Shown: in pieces, positions 1-7,293 of the stretch
How the letters are laid out: every line of letters starts with the position of its first letter
How positions within the stretch are numbered: the stretch's first letter is position 1
DNA from: JBBDWR01 sp040902745
Lineage (GTDB): Bacteria > Actinomycetota > UBA4738 > HRBIN12
Direction of reading: 5' to 3'
Length of the DNA stretch: 64,000 nt
NCBI GenBank assembly: GCA_040902745.1
Contig: JBBDWR010000013.1
Coordinates: forward strand, 1 to 64,000
Notes under the pieces: generated by a model
What the model was told of the DNA's origin: nothing
The model's database searches: none
Seen by the model: the letters and a program-made list of their open reading frames with translations, nothing else
Made by a program: the position numbers and the translations under genes

Positions 1-54
1 TTGAAAACCGTTAGCGGGGCAACTCGCTCGTGGGTTCGAATCCCACTCCTCCCG
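1..54 (+). tRNA. tRNA-Ser (anticodon TGA), 5' end cut by window edge
   Basis: This is the 3' two thirds of a class II tRNA. Read from the left edge there is T33, anticodon TGA, the 3' side of the anticodon stem, a long variable arm whose stem is AGCG/CGCT, a T arm (GTGGG-TTCGAAT-CCCAC), the 3' acceptor strand TCCTCCC and discriminator G. The long variable arm and G discriminator fit serine. CCA is not encoded. The D arm and 5' acceptor strand lie outside the window. Confidence 0.9.
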
Positions 55-191
55 CCGCCTAGCTGGGCCTATGACCTCGCTCTCGTCGAGAGCCGCACCG
101 GCGATCCGATCGGTCGTGTCTACGGGCAGATCCTCGAGACGCAACGCACATCGTGGGGGCCGACACCGGATACGTGTTCGTTGCGGGCAGA

Positions 192-899
192 CTACAGTTC
201 TGCGAGTTTCGCGAGCGCGCCGACCCTCTTCAGGACGTATCTGTGACCGTCGCGACGGACCATGTCACGGCGCTCGAGCTCCTTGAGGATGCGCGTGACG
301 TTCTCCCGGCTGCCTCCGCACAGACTCGCGAGATCGGCTTGGGTGACCTCCGGCCCGACCGTGCCATCCTCGGGAAGGCGATCGAGGTCCGGCGTCGCCA
401 TCTGCAGCAGCCGTTTGGCGACGCGGCCGCGAAGGTCGAGGAACAGCAGATCGTCCACGAACGCCTGCTGTTCCTGGAACTGTCGCGCGAGCGCCCGGAT
501 CACGGCTCGCGCCGCCGCGATCTCGCTCATGAGGAACTCCATGAACGCGTCGGCTCCTGTGGTCCAGACCTGGGAGTCGGCCAGGGCCACGAGGCTGGCA
601 GTCCGCGGCATGTCGCCCAGAGGTCCGAGTTCGCCGACGAACTGCGGCGTGTCCACGGTGGCGTGGTAGACGCGAGTGCCGGTGGTTGCGACGGAGCTTG
701 CCTCGATGCGTCCGTCGACGAGGAAGAAGACCTCGGGAGACGGCTCGCCCTGGTGGCAGAGATACGTGCCTTTGCGGTAGTGACGGACCGTTCCGGCTTC
801 GGCGAGGCGGGCGATGGCCTTGGGAGCGACCTCACGAAGGATCGGTGTGGATGCCATCACCCGAACGATCGGCGAGGCGCTCTGTTTGCGCGTCGGCAT
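192..899 (-). CDS. Crp/Fnr family transcriptional regulator
   Basis: This is a 235-aa cyclic-nucleotide-responsive DNA-binding protein. The N-terminal beta-roll has a phosphate-binding cassette of the GEL...RTAS type, which in this family contacts the cyclic nucleotide. The C-terminal winged helix holds a recognition helix SRENVTR, with the R-E-x3-R arrangement that Crp uses to read GTGA half-sites. The gene is the last of a minus-strand run that also holds the M50-cNMP protease, and two Crp-type sites lie about 400 bp upstream (1272-1336). The start is uncertain: there is no clear ribosome site at 899, and an internal ATG at 857 gives a more typical N-terminus. The ligand (cAMP, cGMP or none) cannot be decided from sequence. 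Confidence 0.9.
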   Translation of the reverse strand: MPTRKQSASPIVRVMASTPILREVAPKAIARLAEAGTVRHYRKGTYLCHQGEPSPEVFFLVDGRIEASSVATTGTRVYHATVDTPQFVGELGPLGDMPRTASLVALADSQVWTTGADAFMEFLMSEIAAARAVIRALARQFQEQQAFVDDLLFLDLRGRVAKRLLQMATPDLDRLPEDGTVGPEVTQADLASLCGGSRENVTRILKELERRDMVRRDGHRYVLKRVGALAKLAEL

Positions 900-950
900 G
901 CGGCGTAGCGTGCCACGGGCGGACGGCCCGCGTCACCGTCGTCGCCACCC

Positions 951-985
951 AGGAAAAGAAGCGGGCCCGGCCGGAGCCGGGCCCG
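951..985 (-). terminator. Rho-independent terminator of the lysine-rich gene
   Basis: A perfect hairpin with arms GGGCCCGGC/GCCGGGCCC and a 4-nt loop lies at 963-984. On the minus strand it is followed by a T-rich run (TTCTTTTCC, 960-952). It sits 28 bp past the stop of the lysine-rich gene and before the Crp-like gene, so it probably separates the two transcripts. Confidence 0.7.
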
Positions 986-1013
986 TCCTAGGAGAACACT
1001 GGTGCGAACGCGA

Positions 1014-1184
1014 TCAGGCCTGGACCTTCTTTGCCTGGACCTTCTTTGCCTGGACCTTCTTTGCCTGGACCTTCTTTGCCTGGACCTTCTTGGCGGACGT
1101 CTTCGTGACGCCGGCCGCAGCGCTCTTCTTGTCCGAACGTGCTGCGCTCGTCGGCGACTTCGGCGTGATCCTCTTCTTCGCCAT
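1014..1184 (-). CDS. small lysine-rich basic protein with tandem KKVQA-type repeats
   Basis: This 56-aa, strongly basic protein starts MAKKR and ends in five tandem copies of the pentapeptide AKKVQ. The start at 1184 is fixed by a strong ribosome site (GAAGGAGG, 1191-1198). The tail resembles the lysine-rich tails of histone-H1-like or HU-like bacterial nucleoid proteins, but no globular domain is present and I do not recognise a named family. The repeats are almost identical at DNA level, so copy number could vary. The upstream gap holds two Crp-type sites, making it a candidate target of the neighbouring regulator. Nucleic-acid binding is inference from charge alone. Confidence 0.7.
   Translation of the reverse strand: MAKKRITPKSPTSAARSDKKSAAAGVTKTSAKKVQAKKVQAKKVQAKKVQAKKVQA
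1017..1091. repeat. 15-bp tandem repeat, 5 copies, in frame
   Basis: The unit tggaccttctttgcc recurs five times head to tail, with only the outer edges diverging. Each unit encodes five residues of the lysine-rich protein on the minus strand, so gain or loss of a unit keeps the frame. Confidence 0.9.
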
Positions 1185-1271
1185 CGCTGGCCTCCTTCTA
1201 TGCCCGGCCCGGCCCCCCTCGGGTCCCGTCTCGACCGATAGATTCATCGTCGCACCTGGGCTTCGGAGCGG

Positions 1272-1287
1272 TGTGCAGGTGGTCACA
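1272..1287. promoter_or_regulatory. second Crp-type site (one mismatch)
   Basis: The sequence reads TGTGC-N6-TCACA, one mismatch from the TGTGA-N6-TCACA consensus. Its centre is 47 bp from the perfect site at 1317-1336, and it lies about 95 bp upstream of the lysine-rich gene start. Function is inferred from sequence and context. Confidence 0.5.
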
Positions 1288-1316
1288 TGATCCGGCGTGT
1301 CGTTCGTCAACCTTGT

Positions 1317-1336
1317 GATGTGACGTGGGTCACATC
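1317..1336. promoter_or_regulatory. Crp-type operator, perfect palindrome
   Basis: Arms GATGTGAC and GTCACATC around a 4-bp centre form a perfect 8+8 palindrome. It contains the exact Crp consensus TGTGA-N6-TCACA (1319-1334). It lies between the zinc-finger gene and the lysine-rich gene, less than 450 bp from a Crp-like regulator gene whose recognition helix should read GTGA. Confidence 0.75.
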
Positions 1337-1348
1337 GAGCGGGTGACG

Positions 1349-1561
1349 TTATGCGTCGAGTTCGGGGAGGTCTATCGGATCGGGTCGAGCCGTACAGGTT
1401 CCGCAGTGAAGAGCGTCCTCGACGACGAGCGCCTTCGTGACCTTGGCTCCACGGAAGAGCTCGAGGATGAAGGGCTTCTCCTCTGCATGGTCCTCACAGA
1501 CACCACGGCCGCAGAAGCGGCACGAACCTACGGCCGTGCGTCGACAGGTCCAGCAGTCCAC
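1349..1561 (-). CDS. small cysteine-rich zinc-finger protein
   Basis: This 70-aa protein starts at GTG 1561, with AAGGAG five bases upstream. It has an N-terminal CWTC pair, a central CRFC pair followed by CEDH, and a late CGTC pair, a pattern that can bind two zinc ions (B-box or DUF2180-like). It lies 22 bp downstream of the M50-cNMP protease and is probably co-transcribed with it. There is no signal peptide or membrane segment. A protein-interaction role as partner of the protease is inference. Confidence 0.7.
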   Translation of the reverse strand: MDCWTCRRTAVGSCRFCGRGVCEDHAEEKPFILELFRGAKVTKALVVEDALHCGTCTARPDPIDLPELDA

Positions 1562-1583
1562 GAGCACTCCTTCAGCTCGACGG

Positions 1584-3209
1584 TCAATGTTCCCACGTGC
1601 GGTCCGTCGCCCGGTGCAGTGTGCCACGTCGGAAGGCGCCGGCGATCACCTCGTCGAACCCCCGACGCGACAGGCGGAATGCCCGGACGGGTGTGTGCGC
1701 GACCACGGAGGCGTTACGCGGTGCGTCAGTGAGCAGCGCGGTCTCCCCGAAGTAATCGCCCGGACCGAGCGACGCGATCACCTCTGTGTCTCGTACGACA
1801 TCCATCCGGCCCGAGCGGATCGCATAGAACGCGTCCCCCTCGCCGCCCTGCTCGACGAGCGCCTCGCCCGGACCGGCGGTGACCCACGCGCCGTGCTCGA
1901 GGAGTTGGCCGAGCGCATCGGACGATAGGTGGGTGAACGCCGAAAGTTCTCTGATCTCTGCCATCGCCTGCAGGGTAAGTCCGAACTTGGGGGCGTCGAT
2001 CTCATCGGCGAGCAGTCGGTCGAACGTGCCCTTGTCGATCTCGAATAGCTCCGCCTCCATCGCTGCGCGCGCAGTCGCGGCACGTGGCGTCGTCTCCAGC
2101 AAGGCGACCTCTCCGAACGAATCCCCGTGCTTCAGCACCGTGAGTACCTGCGTATCGCCCGTGTCCGGATGCTCCGACTCGATGTGGATCACGCCCTTGC
2201 GGACGACGTAGAACGCGGTGGCCCGTTCACCCTGACGGAACACCGGCTGGCCACGACGAACGGTTCGTAGCGCGACACGCCCGGCGAGGTCGTTGAGGAT
2301 CTCCTCGGGCAGGTCCTCGAACGCCGGCAGCGCATCGATCAACTCCGCCGCTTCGACCCGCCACCCGGTCTCGATGCGGAATCGGACGCCTCTGGCGATC
2401 GCGAGGATGCGTCGCCAGAGGCTGCGGCCGAGGGAGATCGCGCCGCGGATCAGAGGTCCACCGAGGAACAGTCCGAGCAACACGAGGAGCACACGCGATG
2501 CCACTCCGCCGTTCCATAACCCCGTGACGAGACCCCCGAAGATCTGCTCCCAGAAGAAGAAGGCCGTGAACAGCGTCAGGATCGTGAACAGGACACCGAC
2601 CAGTCCGTAGAGCCCGAGGCCCCACTCCTGCGGCGTGAGCTGTTCCCGCTCGCGGATCTTGTGCCACAGGTCGTGCTGGACGAACGCGAGTGATCGCGGC
2701 CGCAGGTCTGGCACTTGGATCAGATCGGAGAAGATCCAGTACCCGTCGAGCTCCAGCAACGGGATCAGGTTGAGGAAGATCAAGAAGAGGTTCAGCAGGG
2801 CGAACTTGTAGAGCAGCGCGGAAGGGCCCCAATCCGGGAAGAAGAAGATGACGAGGGACGCGATCCCCGCCAGCACGAGTTCGAACACCGGGCCGGCCGC
2901 GGATTGCAGGATCCGCTGGCCACGATTCATCATCAGCCCGTCGGAGGCGTCCACGAAGAACGCCGGAGAACCGAAGTAGATGAAGAATCCGGCGCCACCG
3001 ATGCGACGTCCGTTGTGGGTCTCCACGACCGCGTGGCCGAGCTCGTGTGCGGCGGTGAGCACGAATCCCATCGCGATCAAGGCGACGGATTCGAGCGGCG
3101 CCGAGGTCGCGCCCAGCGTGAACCGGCCCGAACGCTCGACGGCGAGAAAGGCGATGAACCCGCCGACGGCGATCGCGCCGGCGATCACCGCTACAGCGGG
3201 ATTGAACAC
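1584..3209 (-). CDS. M50-type membrane metalloprotease with two cNMP-binding domains (C-terminal part of a frameshifted gene)
   Basis: The open frame covers 541 codons. Residues 1-260 are membrane protein with the zinc motif HELGH at 55-59 and a second-ligand motif NLIPLLELDG at about 147-156, as in site-2-protease-like peptide zinc metalloproteases. Two cyclic-nucleotide-binding domains follow (about 300-400 and 425-530), each with a phosphate-binding cassette (FGEVAL...PRAAT and FGETAL...PRNAS). Homology runs on upstream without a break in another frame (3236-3861), so the GTG at 3209 is not the true start. The stop is 22 bp before the zinc-finger gene. Expected role: intramembrane or membrane-proximal proteolysis gated by a cyclic nucleotide. 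The substrate is unknown. Confidence 0.8.
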   Translation of the reverse strand: MFNPAVAVIAGAIAVGGFIAFLAVERSGRFTLGATSAPLESVALIAMGFVLTAAHELGHAVVETHNGRRIGGAGFFIYFGSPAFFVDASDGLMMNRGQRILQSAAGPVFELVLAGIASLVIFFFPDWGPSALLYKFALLNLFLIFLNLIPLLELDGYWIFSDLIQVPDLRPRSLAFVQHDLWHKIREREQLTPQEWGLGLYGLVGVLFTILTLFTAFFFWEQIFGGLVTGLWNGGVASRVLLVLLGLFLGGPLIRGAISLGRSLWRRILAIARGVRFRIETGWRVEAAELIDALPAFEDLPEEILNDLAGRVALRTVRRGQPVFRQGERATAFYVVRKGVIHIESEHPDTGDTQVLTVLKHGDSFGEVALLETTPRAATARAAMEAELFEIDKGTFDRLLADEIDAPKFGLTLQAMAEIRELSAFTHLSSDALGQLLEHGAWVTAGPGEALVEQGGEGDAFYAIRSGRMDVVRDTEVIASLGPGDYFGETALLTDAPRNASVVAHTPVRAFRLSRRGFDEVIAGAFRRGTLHRATDRTWEH

Positions 3210-3235
3210 GTAGCGAAGGCCGCCGCGGTAGAGCC

Positions 3236-3861
3236 GTCACGAGACCGTCGGCGCCCGACCACTCGAGGCGAAGCGTCTTCGCGAATTCCCTGACCCGCCG
3301 CCGTGCGCTCGAGGCCGGATCGAGCCTGCTTGCAACCAGCGCATCCACGTCCACCGGCCGGGGGATCAGGAAACCGCCGGCATGTAGGGACTGCACGAGC
3401 GCGACCAGGGCTCCGGCGTCGAGATCACCCTCACCGTCGAAGCGCTGGATCACGATGTCGGCGACCGTGCGGGTTCCGTCCATGAGGGGGAGCACCTCGA
3501 TCTCCCACGGTTCCAGGCGAAAATGTATGTCGTGGGCGGGGTTGGCCACCATGCCGTAGTCGTTGCCCCAACGAAGGCGGAACAACTTCCACTCGGTACC
3601 CGGGGCGATCTTGGGGCGGAACAGCGTGGGGTCGACCACGTCTTCGAGGTCTTGCCAAACGTCGAGGGCCGCATCCGTCGTCGGTGCCGAAGCGAGCGCC
3701 GCCCCGGCTTCGTCGCTCGCGGGGACGGTGGCGATGCGAGAGGCGAGAAGCGCCCCGACGTCGAGGGTGCGCAGTCGGCGCCGTCGATGGGTTCGAACAG
3801 CGTCTACCGCGATGACCGCCGCGATGACGATCAGCGCACCCAGGACGATCTGCGGCGGCAC
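3236..3861 (-). pseudogene. N-terminal part of the frameshifted M50-cNMP protease gene
   Basis: From GTG 3861 (AGGAG four bases upstream) about 208 residues read as a sensible protein: an N-terminal membrane helix (residues 4-20), then a PqqD-like winged-helix region around WGNDYGMVANPAHD and LQSLHAGGFL-type sequence. After the residues GADGLVT the frame turns into out-of-phase arginine-rich sequence, while the frame one base over continues YRGGLRYVFNPAVAV into the protease. One missing base near 3236-3240 explains this. Either the gene is broken in this strain or the assembly has a single-base error. There is no homopolymer at the site. Confidence 0.75.
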
Positions 3862-3975
3862 CGTTCTCCTGTTCCGAACCGAAGGACCCGTGGGCCCACC
3901 CGTTCACGCTATGTGCTCAGCGGCAGGGAACCTCCCGCATGGGAGCCCGTCAAGGGAAGATGCGATAGTCGAGTC

Positions 3976-4065
3976 GTGGCGTTCGCCGAGGACGACGAGG
4001 TCGTGCTCGCCGACCTCGAGGGCAACGAGTTCTGCGTCCTCACGCCACACCCCGAACAGACCTAG
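3976..4065 (+). pseudogene. C-terminal stub of a VOC (glyoxalase-fold) protein
   Basis: Thirty codons end in VVLADLEGNEFCVLTP, the typical last strand of VOC-family proteins and close to the end of the intact VOC gene at 23570 (LADPEGNEFCVVE). The rest of the domain is missing upstream. The 114 bp between this stub and the protease start hold nothing I recognise. It is probably a deletion remnant. Confidence 0.55.
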
Positions 4066-4149
4066 CGCGGGCTCGCCGATCCCCGGTCGAAGACCGTAGG
4101 CCGGATGGGGGCCTCAAGGCTCGCACGGCCGGGGCCGATTATCCAGAAG

Positions 4150-5685
4150 ATGAGCGTGATCGAGGGGGATCGTCCCGCCACGTCGGAGCGGATACGCCGC
4201 GAGGCCCGAGTTGTTGGCCTGCGCGACGTTCGTGCGCCGTCCCTGGAGTCCGTCGAGCGCCGCCGGATGCAGTTGTGGGTGCTGACCACCGTCCTGTTGG
4301 TCGGCGTCAGCGCCGGCTTCGCGCTCCTCACACTCGTTCCCCAGGACGTGCAGATCGTTTCCCCGAACGCGATGCGCATCGGGATCGTTCTGCTGACGGT
4401 CGGATTCTGCGGCTACGCGATCGAGAAGGAACTGCACCTGCGCAAGCTCTCTCGCATGCTTGTGGACGAGCGCGTGCTGTCCACCGCCCTGTCGAATCGG
4501 CTGCACGAGGTGTCGCTGCTGCTCGATGCCGGCAAGGCGATCAACTCGGTGCTGGAACTGCGTTCTGTACTCGACGTGATCCTGCGCAGCTCCATGGATC
4601 TGCTCGAGGGGCGCAGCGGATCTATCCTGCTCGTGGAGGGCGAGGAGCTCGTCGCCGCCTCCGTCCGAGGCAACGCGATGGCGCAAGATGTGCGCGTCCC
4701 GATCGGAGACGGGATCGCCGGGCGTGTCGCCGTCACTCGCGACGCACTGCTGATCAACGGCGCTCCGAGCGAGAGCGACTTCCCGGGGCTGGGAACGCGC
4801 GAAGACGCTGTCGATTCCGCGCTCAGTGTTCCCCTACTCAGCCGAGGCGAGTTGCTCGGCGTGCTCAACGTGAACGCGAACGGACAGCGTGAGTTCACCG
4901 AATACGAGCTCCGCGCGCTCAACCTATTCGCCGAGCAGGCGGCCGCCGCGATCGCCAACGCGCGCCTCTACGAGGCAGAGCGGAGCCACGTCGCTCAGCT
5001 CTTGGAGCTCGACAAGATGAAGACCGAATTCGTGGCCCGGGTCACTCACGAGCTCCGCACGCCGCTCACGTCCATCATCGCTGCCGCACAAACGGCACAG
5101 CGAGTGGAGCGGTTCGAGGAGCAGCCGGAGGTCGTCGAGATCATCGAGCGACAGGCGTATCGGCTTTCGTCGATGGTAGAGAAGCTGCTCACCGCTTCCA
5201 AGCTGGAGCAGCAGGAGTCGATGTCACCGCTGCGAGCGGTGGATCTCGGAGCGCTCGTGCGCATCGCGGCGCGCGACTTCGGCATCGCGGGGCGCGAGGT
5301 CATCCTCGACGCCCCCGACTCCGTCGAGGTGTTGGCAGAACCCGACTCACTTCGACGCATCGTCGACAACCTCGTGGAGAACGCGTTCAAGTACGGAGAG
5401 CCACCGATCGAGCTTCGCGTTCAACGGCGCGGGGCCACACGCGTGCTGCTGTCGGTTATCGATCACGGGGTCGGAGTACCCGAGCACGACCGTGAACGGG
5501 TCTTCGACAAGTTCTTCCGGTTGCCGCAAGGCGGCGATCGCCCGGGGCTCGGCCTCGGATTGCCCATCGTCCGGGGGCTCGCCTCTTCGTGTCGTGGATC
5601 CGTTTGGGTTGACGCCGCGCAGGACGGGGGAGCCGCGTTCCATGTCGAGCTCGGCATCGCCGAGGCAGAACGGGAGGCATCGTGA
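4150..5685 (+). CDS. GAF-domain sensor histidine kinase
   Basis: This 511-aa kinase has two membrane helices (about 41-61 and 75-93), a GAF sensor domain (about 120-272), a dimerisation helix with the phosphorylated His300 in THELRTPL, and an ATPase domain with an N box (DNLVENAFKYG) and a G box (GLGLGLP). It should autophosphorylate and pass the phosphate to the response regulator, whose start overlaps its stop by four bases. The ATG at 4150 is chosen because it precedes a normal cytoplasmic lead; an ATG at 4105 is also in frame. The signal is unknown. The pair sits just upstream of the hemE cluster, so haem or redox control is possible but unproven. Confidence 0.9.
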   Translation: MSVIEGDRPATSERIRREARVVGLRDVRAPSLESVERRRMQLWVLTTVLLVGVSAGFALLTLVPQDVQIVSPNAMRIGIVLLTVGFCGYAIEKELHLRKLSRMLVDERVLSTALSNRLHEVSLLLDAGKAINSVLELRSVLDVILRSSMDLLEGRSGSILLVEGEELVAASVRGNAMAQDVRVPIGDGIAGRVAVTRDALLINGAPSESDFPGLGTREDAVDSALSVPLLSRGELLGVLNVNANGQREFTEYELRALNLFAEQAAAAIANARLYEAERSHVAQLLELDKMKTEFVARVTHELRTPLTSIIAAAQTAQRVERFEEQPEVVEIIERQAYRLSSMVEKLLTASKLEQQESMSPLRAVDLGALVRIAARDFGIAGREVILDAPDSVEVLAEPDSLRRIVDNLVENAFKYGEPPIELRVQRRGATRVLLSVIDHGVGVPEHDRERVFDKFFRLPQGGDRPGLGLGLPIVRGLASSCRGSVWVDAAQDGGAAFHVELGIAEAEREAS

Positions 5686-6128
5686 TCCGCGCACCACGCA
5701 TCGTGATCGTCGAGGACGAACCGGACACCCTGTTGATGCTCCGGCTCAACCTTGACGCAGCGGGGTTCGAAACGTCGCTGGCGGCCGACGGTGCCACTGC
5801 GGTCCGGCGCATCACCGAAGAGCAGCCGGATCTCGTGCTGCTCGACCTGATGTTGCCGGTGATGGACGGCTGGGCGGTGCTCGCCGAGCTCCAGACCTGG
5901 TCGCGTGCGCCGTCGGTCGTGGTCGTCAGTGCGAAGAACACCGCTCGTGACCGCGTACGCGCCACCCAGCTGGGTGCGGCCGCCTACGTGGCGAAGCCCT
6001 TCGACATGGACGAGTTGCTCGCCCTGCTCGAGGAAGTCTCCCTGGATACCGGCAAGGTTCCCGCCGCTCCGATCCGCCGTCCGGCCCTCGAGGAGCTTCC
6101 GGGCCTGGACGGGCTCGAACCCGCCTAG
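5682..6128 (+). CDS. single-domain response regulator
   Basis: This 148-aa protein is a receiver domain with acidic pair ED at 11-12, phosphoacceptor Asp55 (LVLLDLMLP), a conserved Ser (VVVVSAK) and Lys (AKPFD). No DNA-binding output domain follows, only about 30 poorly structured residues. It starts at GTG inside the kinase stop (GTGA), so the two are translationally coupled. Without an output domain it probably works through a protein partner or a phosphorelay. Confidence 0.9.
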   Translation: MIRAPRIVIVEDEPDTLLMLRLNLDAAGFETSLAADGATAVRRITEEQPDLVLLDLMLPVMDGWAVLAELQTWSRAPSVVVVSAKNTARDRVRATQLGAAAYVAKPFDMDELLALLEEVSLDTGKVPAAPIRRPALEELPGLDGLEPA

Positions 6129-6225
6129 CGTCTGCTGCGGGATCGGATCGCGGGCGACCGGACGGACGGTCGGACGAAGAGGTTCGGGACCGGGCGCTCC
6201 CGGCGCCGCCCGTATCCTGTGGGTC

Positions 6226-7293
6226 GTGGCCCCCTTCAACGATCGCTTCCTGCGTGCCTGCAGGCGCGAACCCGTCGACGCAACGCCCGTCTGGTTCATG
6301 CGCCAGGCGGGCCGCTACCTGCCCGAATACCGCGAGCTGCGCGGCGATCGCGACATCCTGCAGACCTGCCGCGAACCCGAGCTTGCCGTGGAGATCACCC
6401 TGCAGCCGCTCCGTCGCATGGATCTCGACGCAGCGATCCTGTTCTCCGACATCATGGTTCCCCTCGCCGGTGTGGGCGTCGACGTGCGCATCGAGTCCGG
6501 TGTCGGTCCGGTGATCGATACACCGGTGCGCTCGGCCGACGACGTGGCTCGGCTCCGGTTGCTCGAACCCGAGCGCGACGTACCCGAGGTGCTCGAGGCG
6601 ATCCGGCTGCTCCGAAAGGAGCTCTCCGTCCCGCTGATCGGATTCGCTGGCGCTCCCTTCACCCTCGCGAGCTACCTGATCGAGGGCGGACCGTCGCGAA
6701 CGCACGAGCGCGCGAAGGCGATGATGTTCGGCGATCCGGGTTCGTGGAACTCGCTGATGACGATCCTCGCGAGCATCGTGCAGGCGCACCTGCGGGCGCA
6801 GGTCGCGGCCGGCGCGCAGGCACTGCAGGTGTTCGATTCCTGGGTCGGCGCGCTCGCCCCGGAAGACTACGCGCGCTGCGTGTTCCCGACGATGCACTCA
6901 TTGTTCGCGGGGCTCGCCGATCTCGGGGTGCCGCTGATCCACTTCGGTGTCGGCACGGGCGAGCTGCTGGGGCAGATGCGCCGTGCGGGAGGCGACGTGA
7001 TCGGGATCGACTGGAAAACCCCCCTTGACGTCGGCTGGGAGCGGGTCGGCCCCGGCGTCGGCGTCCAGGGCAATCTCGATCCGACCTCGGTGCTGGCTCC
7101 GTGGGACGTCGTGGAGGATCGTGCGCGGGCCGTGCTCCATCGAGCAGACGCTCGCCCGGGCCACGTGTTCAACCTCGGACACGGGGTGTTGCCCTCGACG
7201 TCGCCCGACACGCTCGCTCGCCTCGTTGACCTCGTGCACCAGGAGACGACGATCGGCGCGACCGACAGACCCCAGGAGGAACCGACAGGATGA
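6226..7293 (+). CDS. hemE: uroporphyrinogen decarboxylase
   Basis: This 355-aa cytosolic enzyme decarboxylates the four acetate arms of uroporphyrinogen III to give coproporphyrinogen III. The substrate signature PVWFMRQAGRYLPEYR starts at about residue 20, with the second signature GFAGAPFTLASYLIEGG further in, and the length is normal. GTG 6226 is chosen because homology begins directly after it; there is no strong ribosome site. Its stop overlaps the ferrochelatase start (ATGA), and it opens the operon hemE-cpfC-hemG-hemQ. Confidence 0.97.
   Translation: MAPFNDRFLRACRREPVDATPVWFMRQAGRYLPEYRELRGDRDILQTCREPELAVEITLQPLRRMDLDAAILFSDIMVPLAGVGVDVRIESGVGPVIDTPVRSADDVARLRLLEPERDVPEVLEAIRLLRKELSVPLIGFAGAPFTLASYLIEGGPSRTHERAKAMMFGDPGSWNSLMTILASIVQAHLRAQVAAGAQALQVFDSWVGALAPEDYARCVFPTMHSLFAGLADLGVPLIHFGVGTGELLGQMRRAGGDVIGIDWKTPLDVGWERVGPGVGVQGNLDPTSVLAPWDVVEDRARAVLHRADARPGHVFNLGHGVLPSTSPDTLARLVDLVHQETTIGATDRPQEEPTG

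Noticed and set aside
1017..1091. CRISPR array
   Set aside because: The 15-bp units are back to back without spacers and code for a peptide repeat.
2227..3235. Continuation of the frame that starts at 3861, down to 2227, as one 544-residue protein
   Set aside because: After about residue 208 it becomes arginine/proline-rich out-of-phase sequence, while the frame beneath it is a clear M50-cNMP protein. Only the first part is real.
6129..6225. Haem- or cobalamin-type riboswitch before hemE
   Set aside because: The 97-bp gap has no conserved core of any riboswitch I know.
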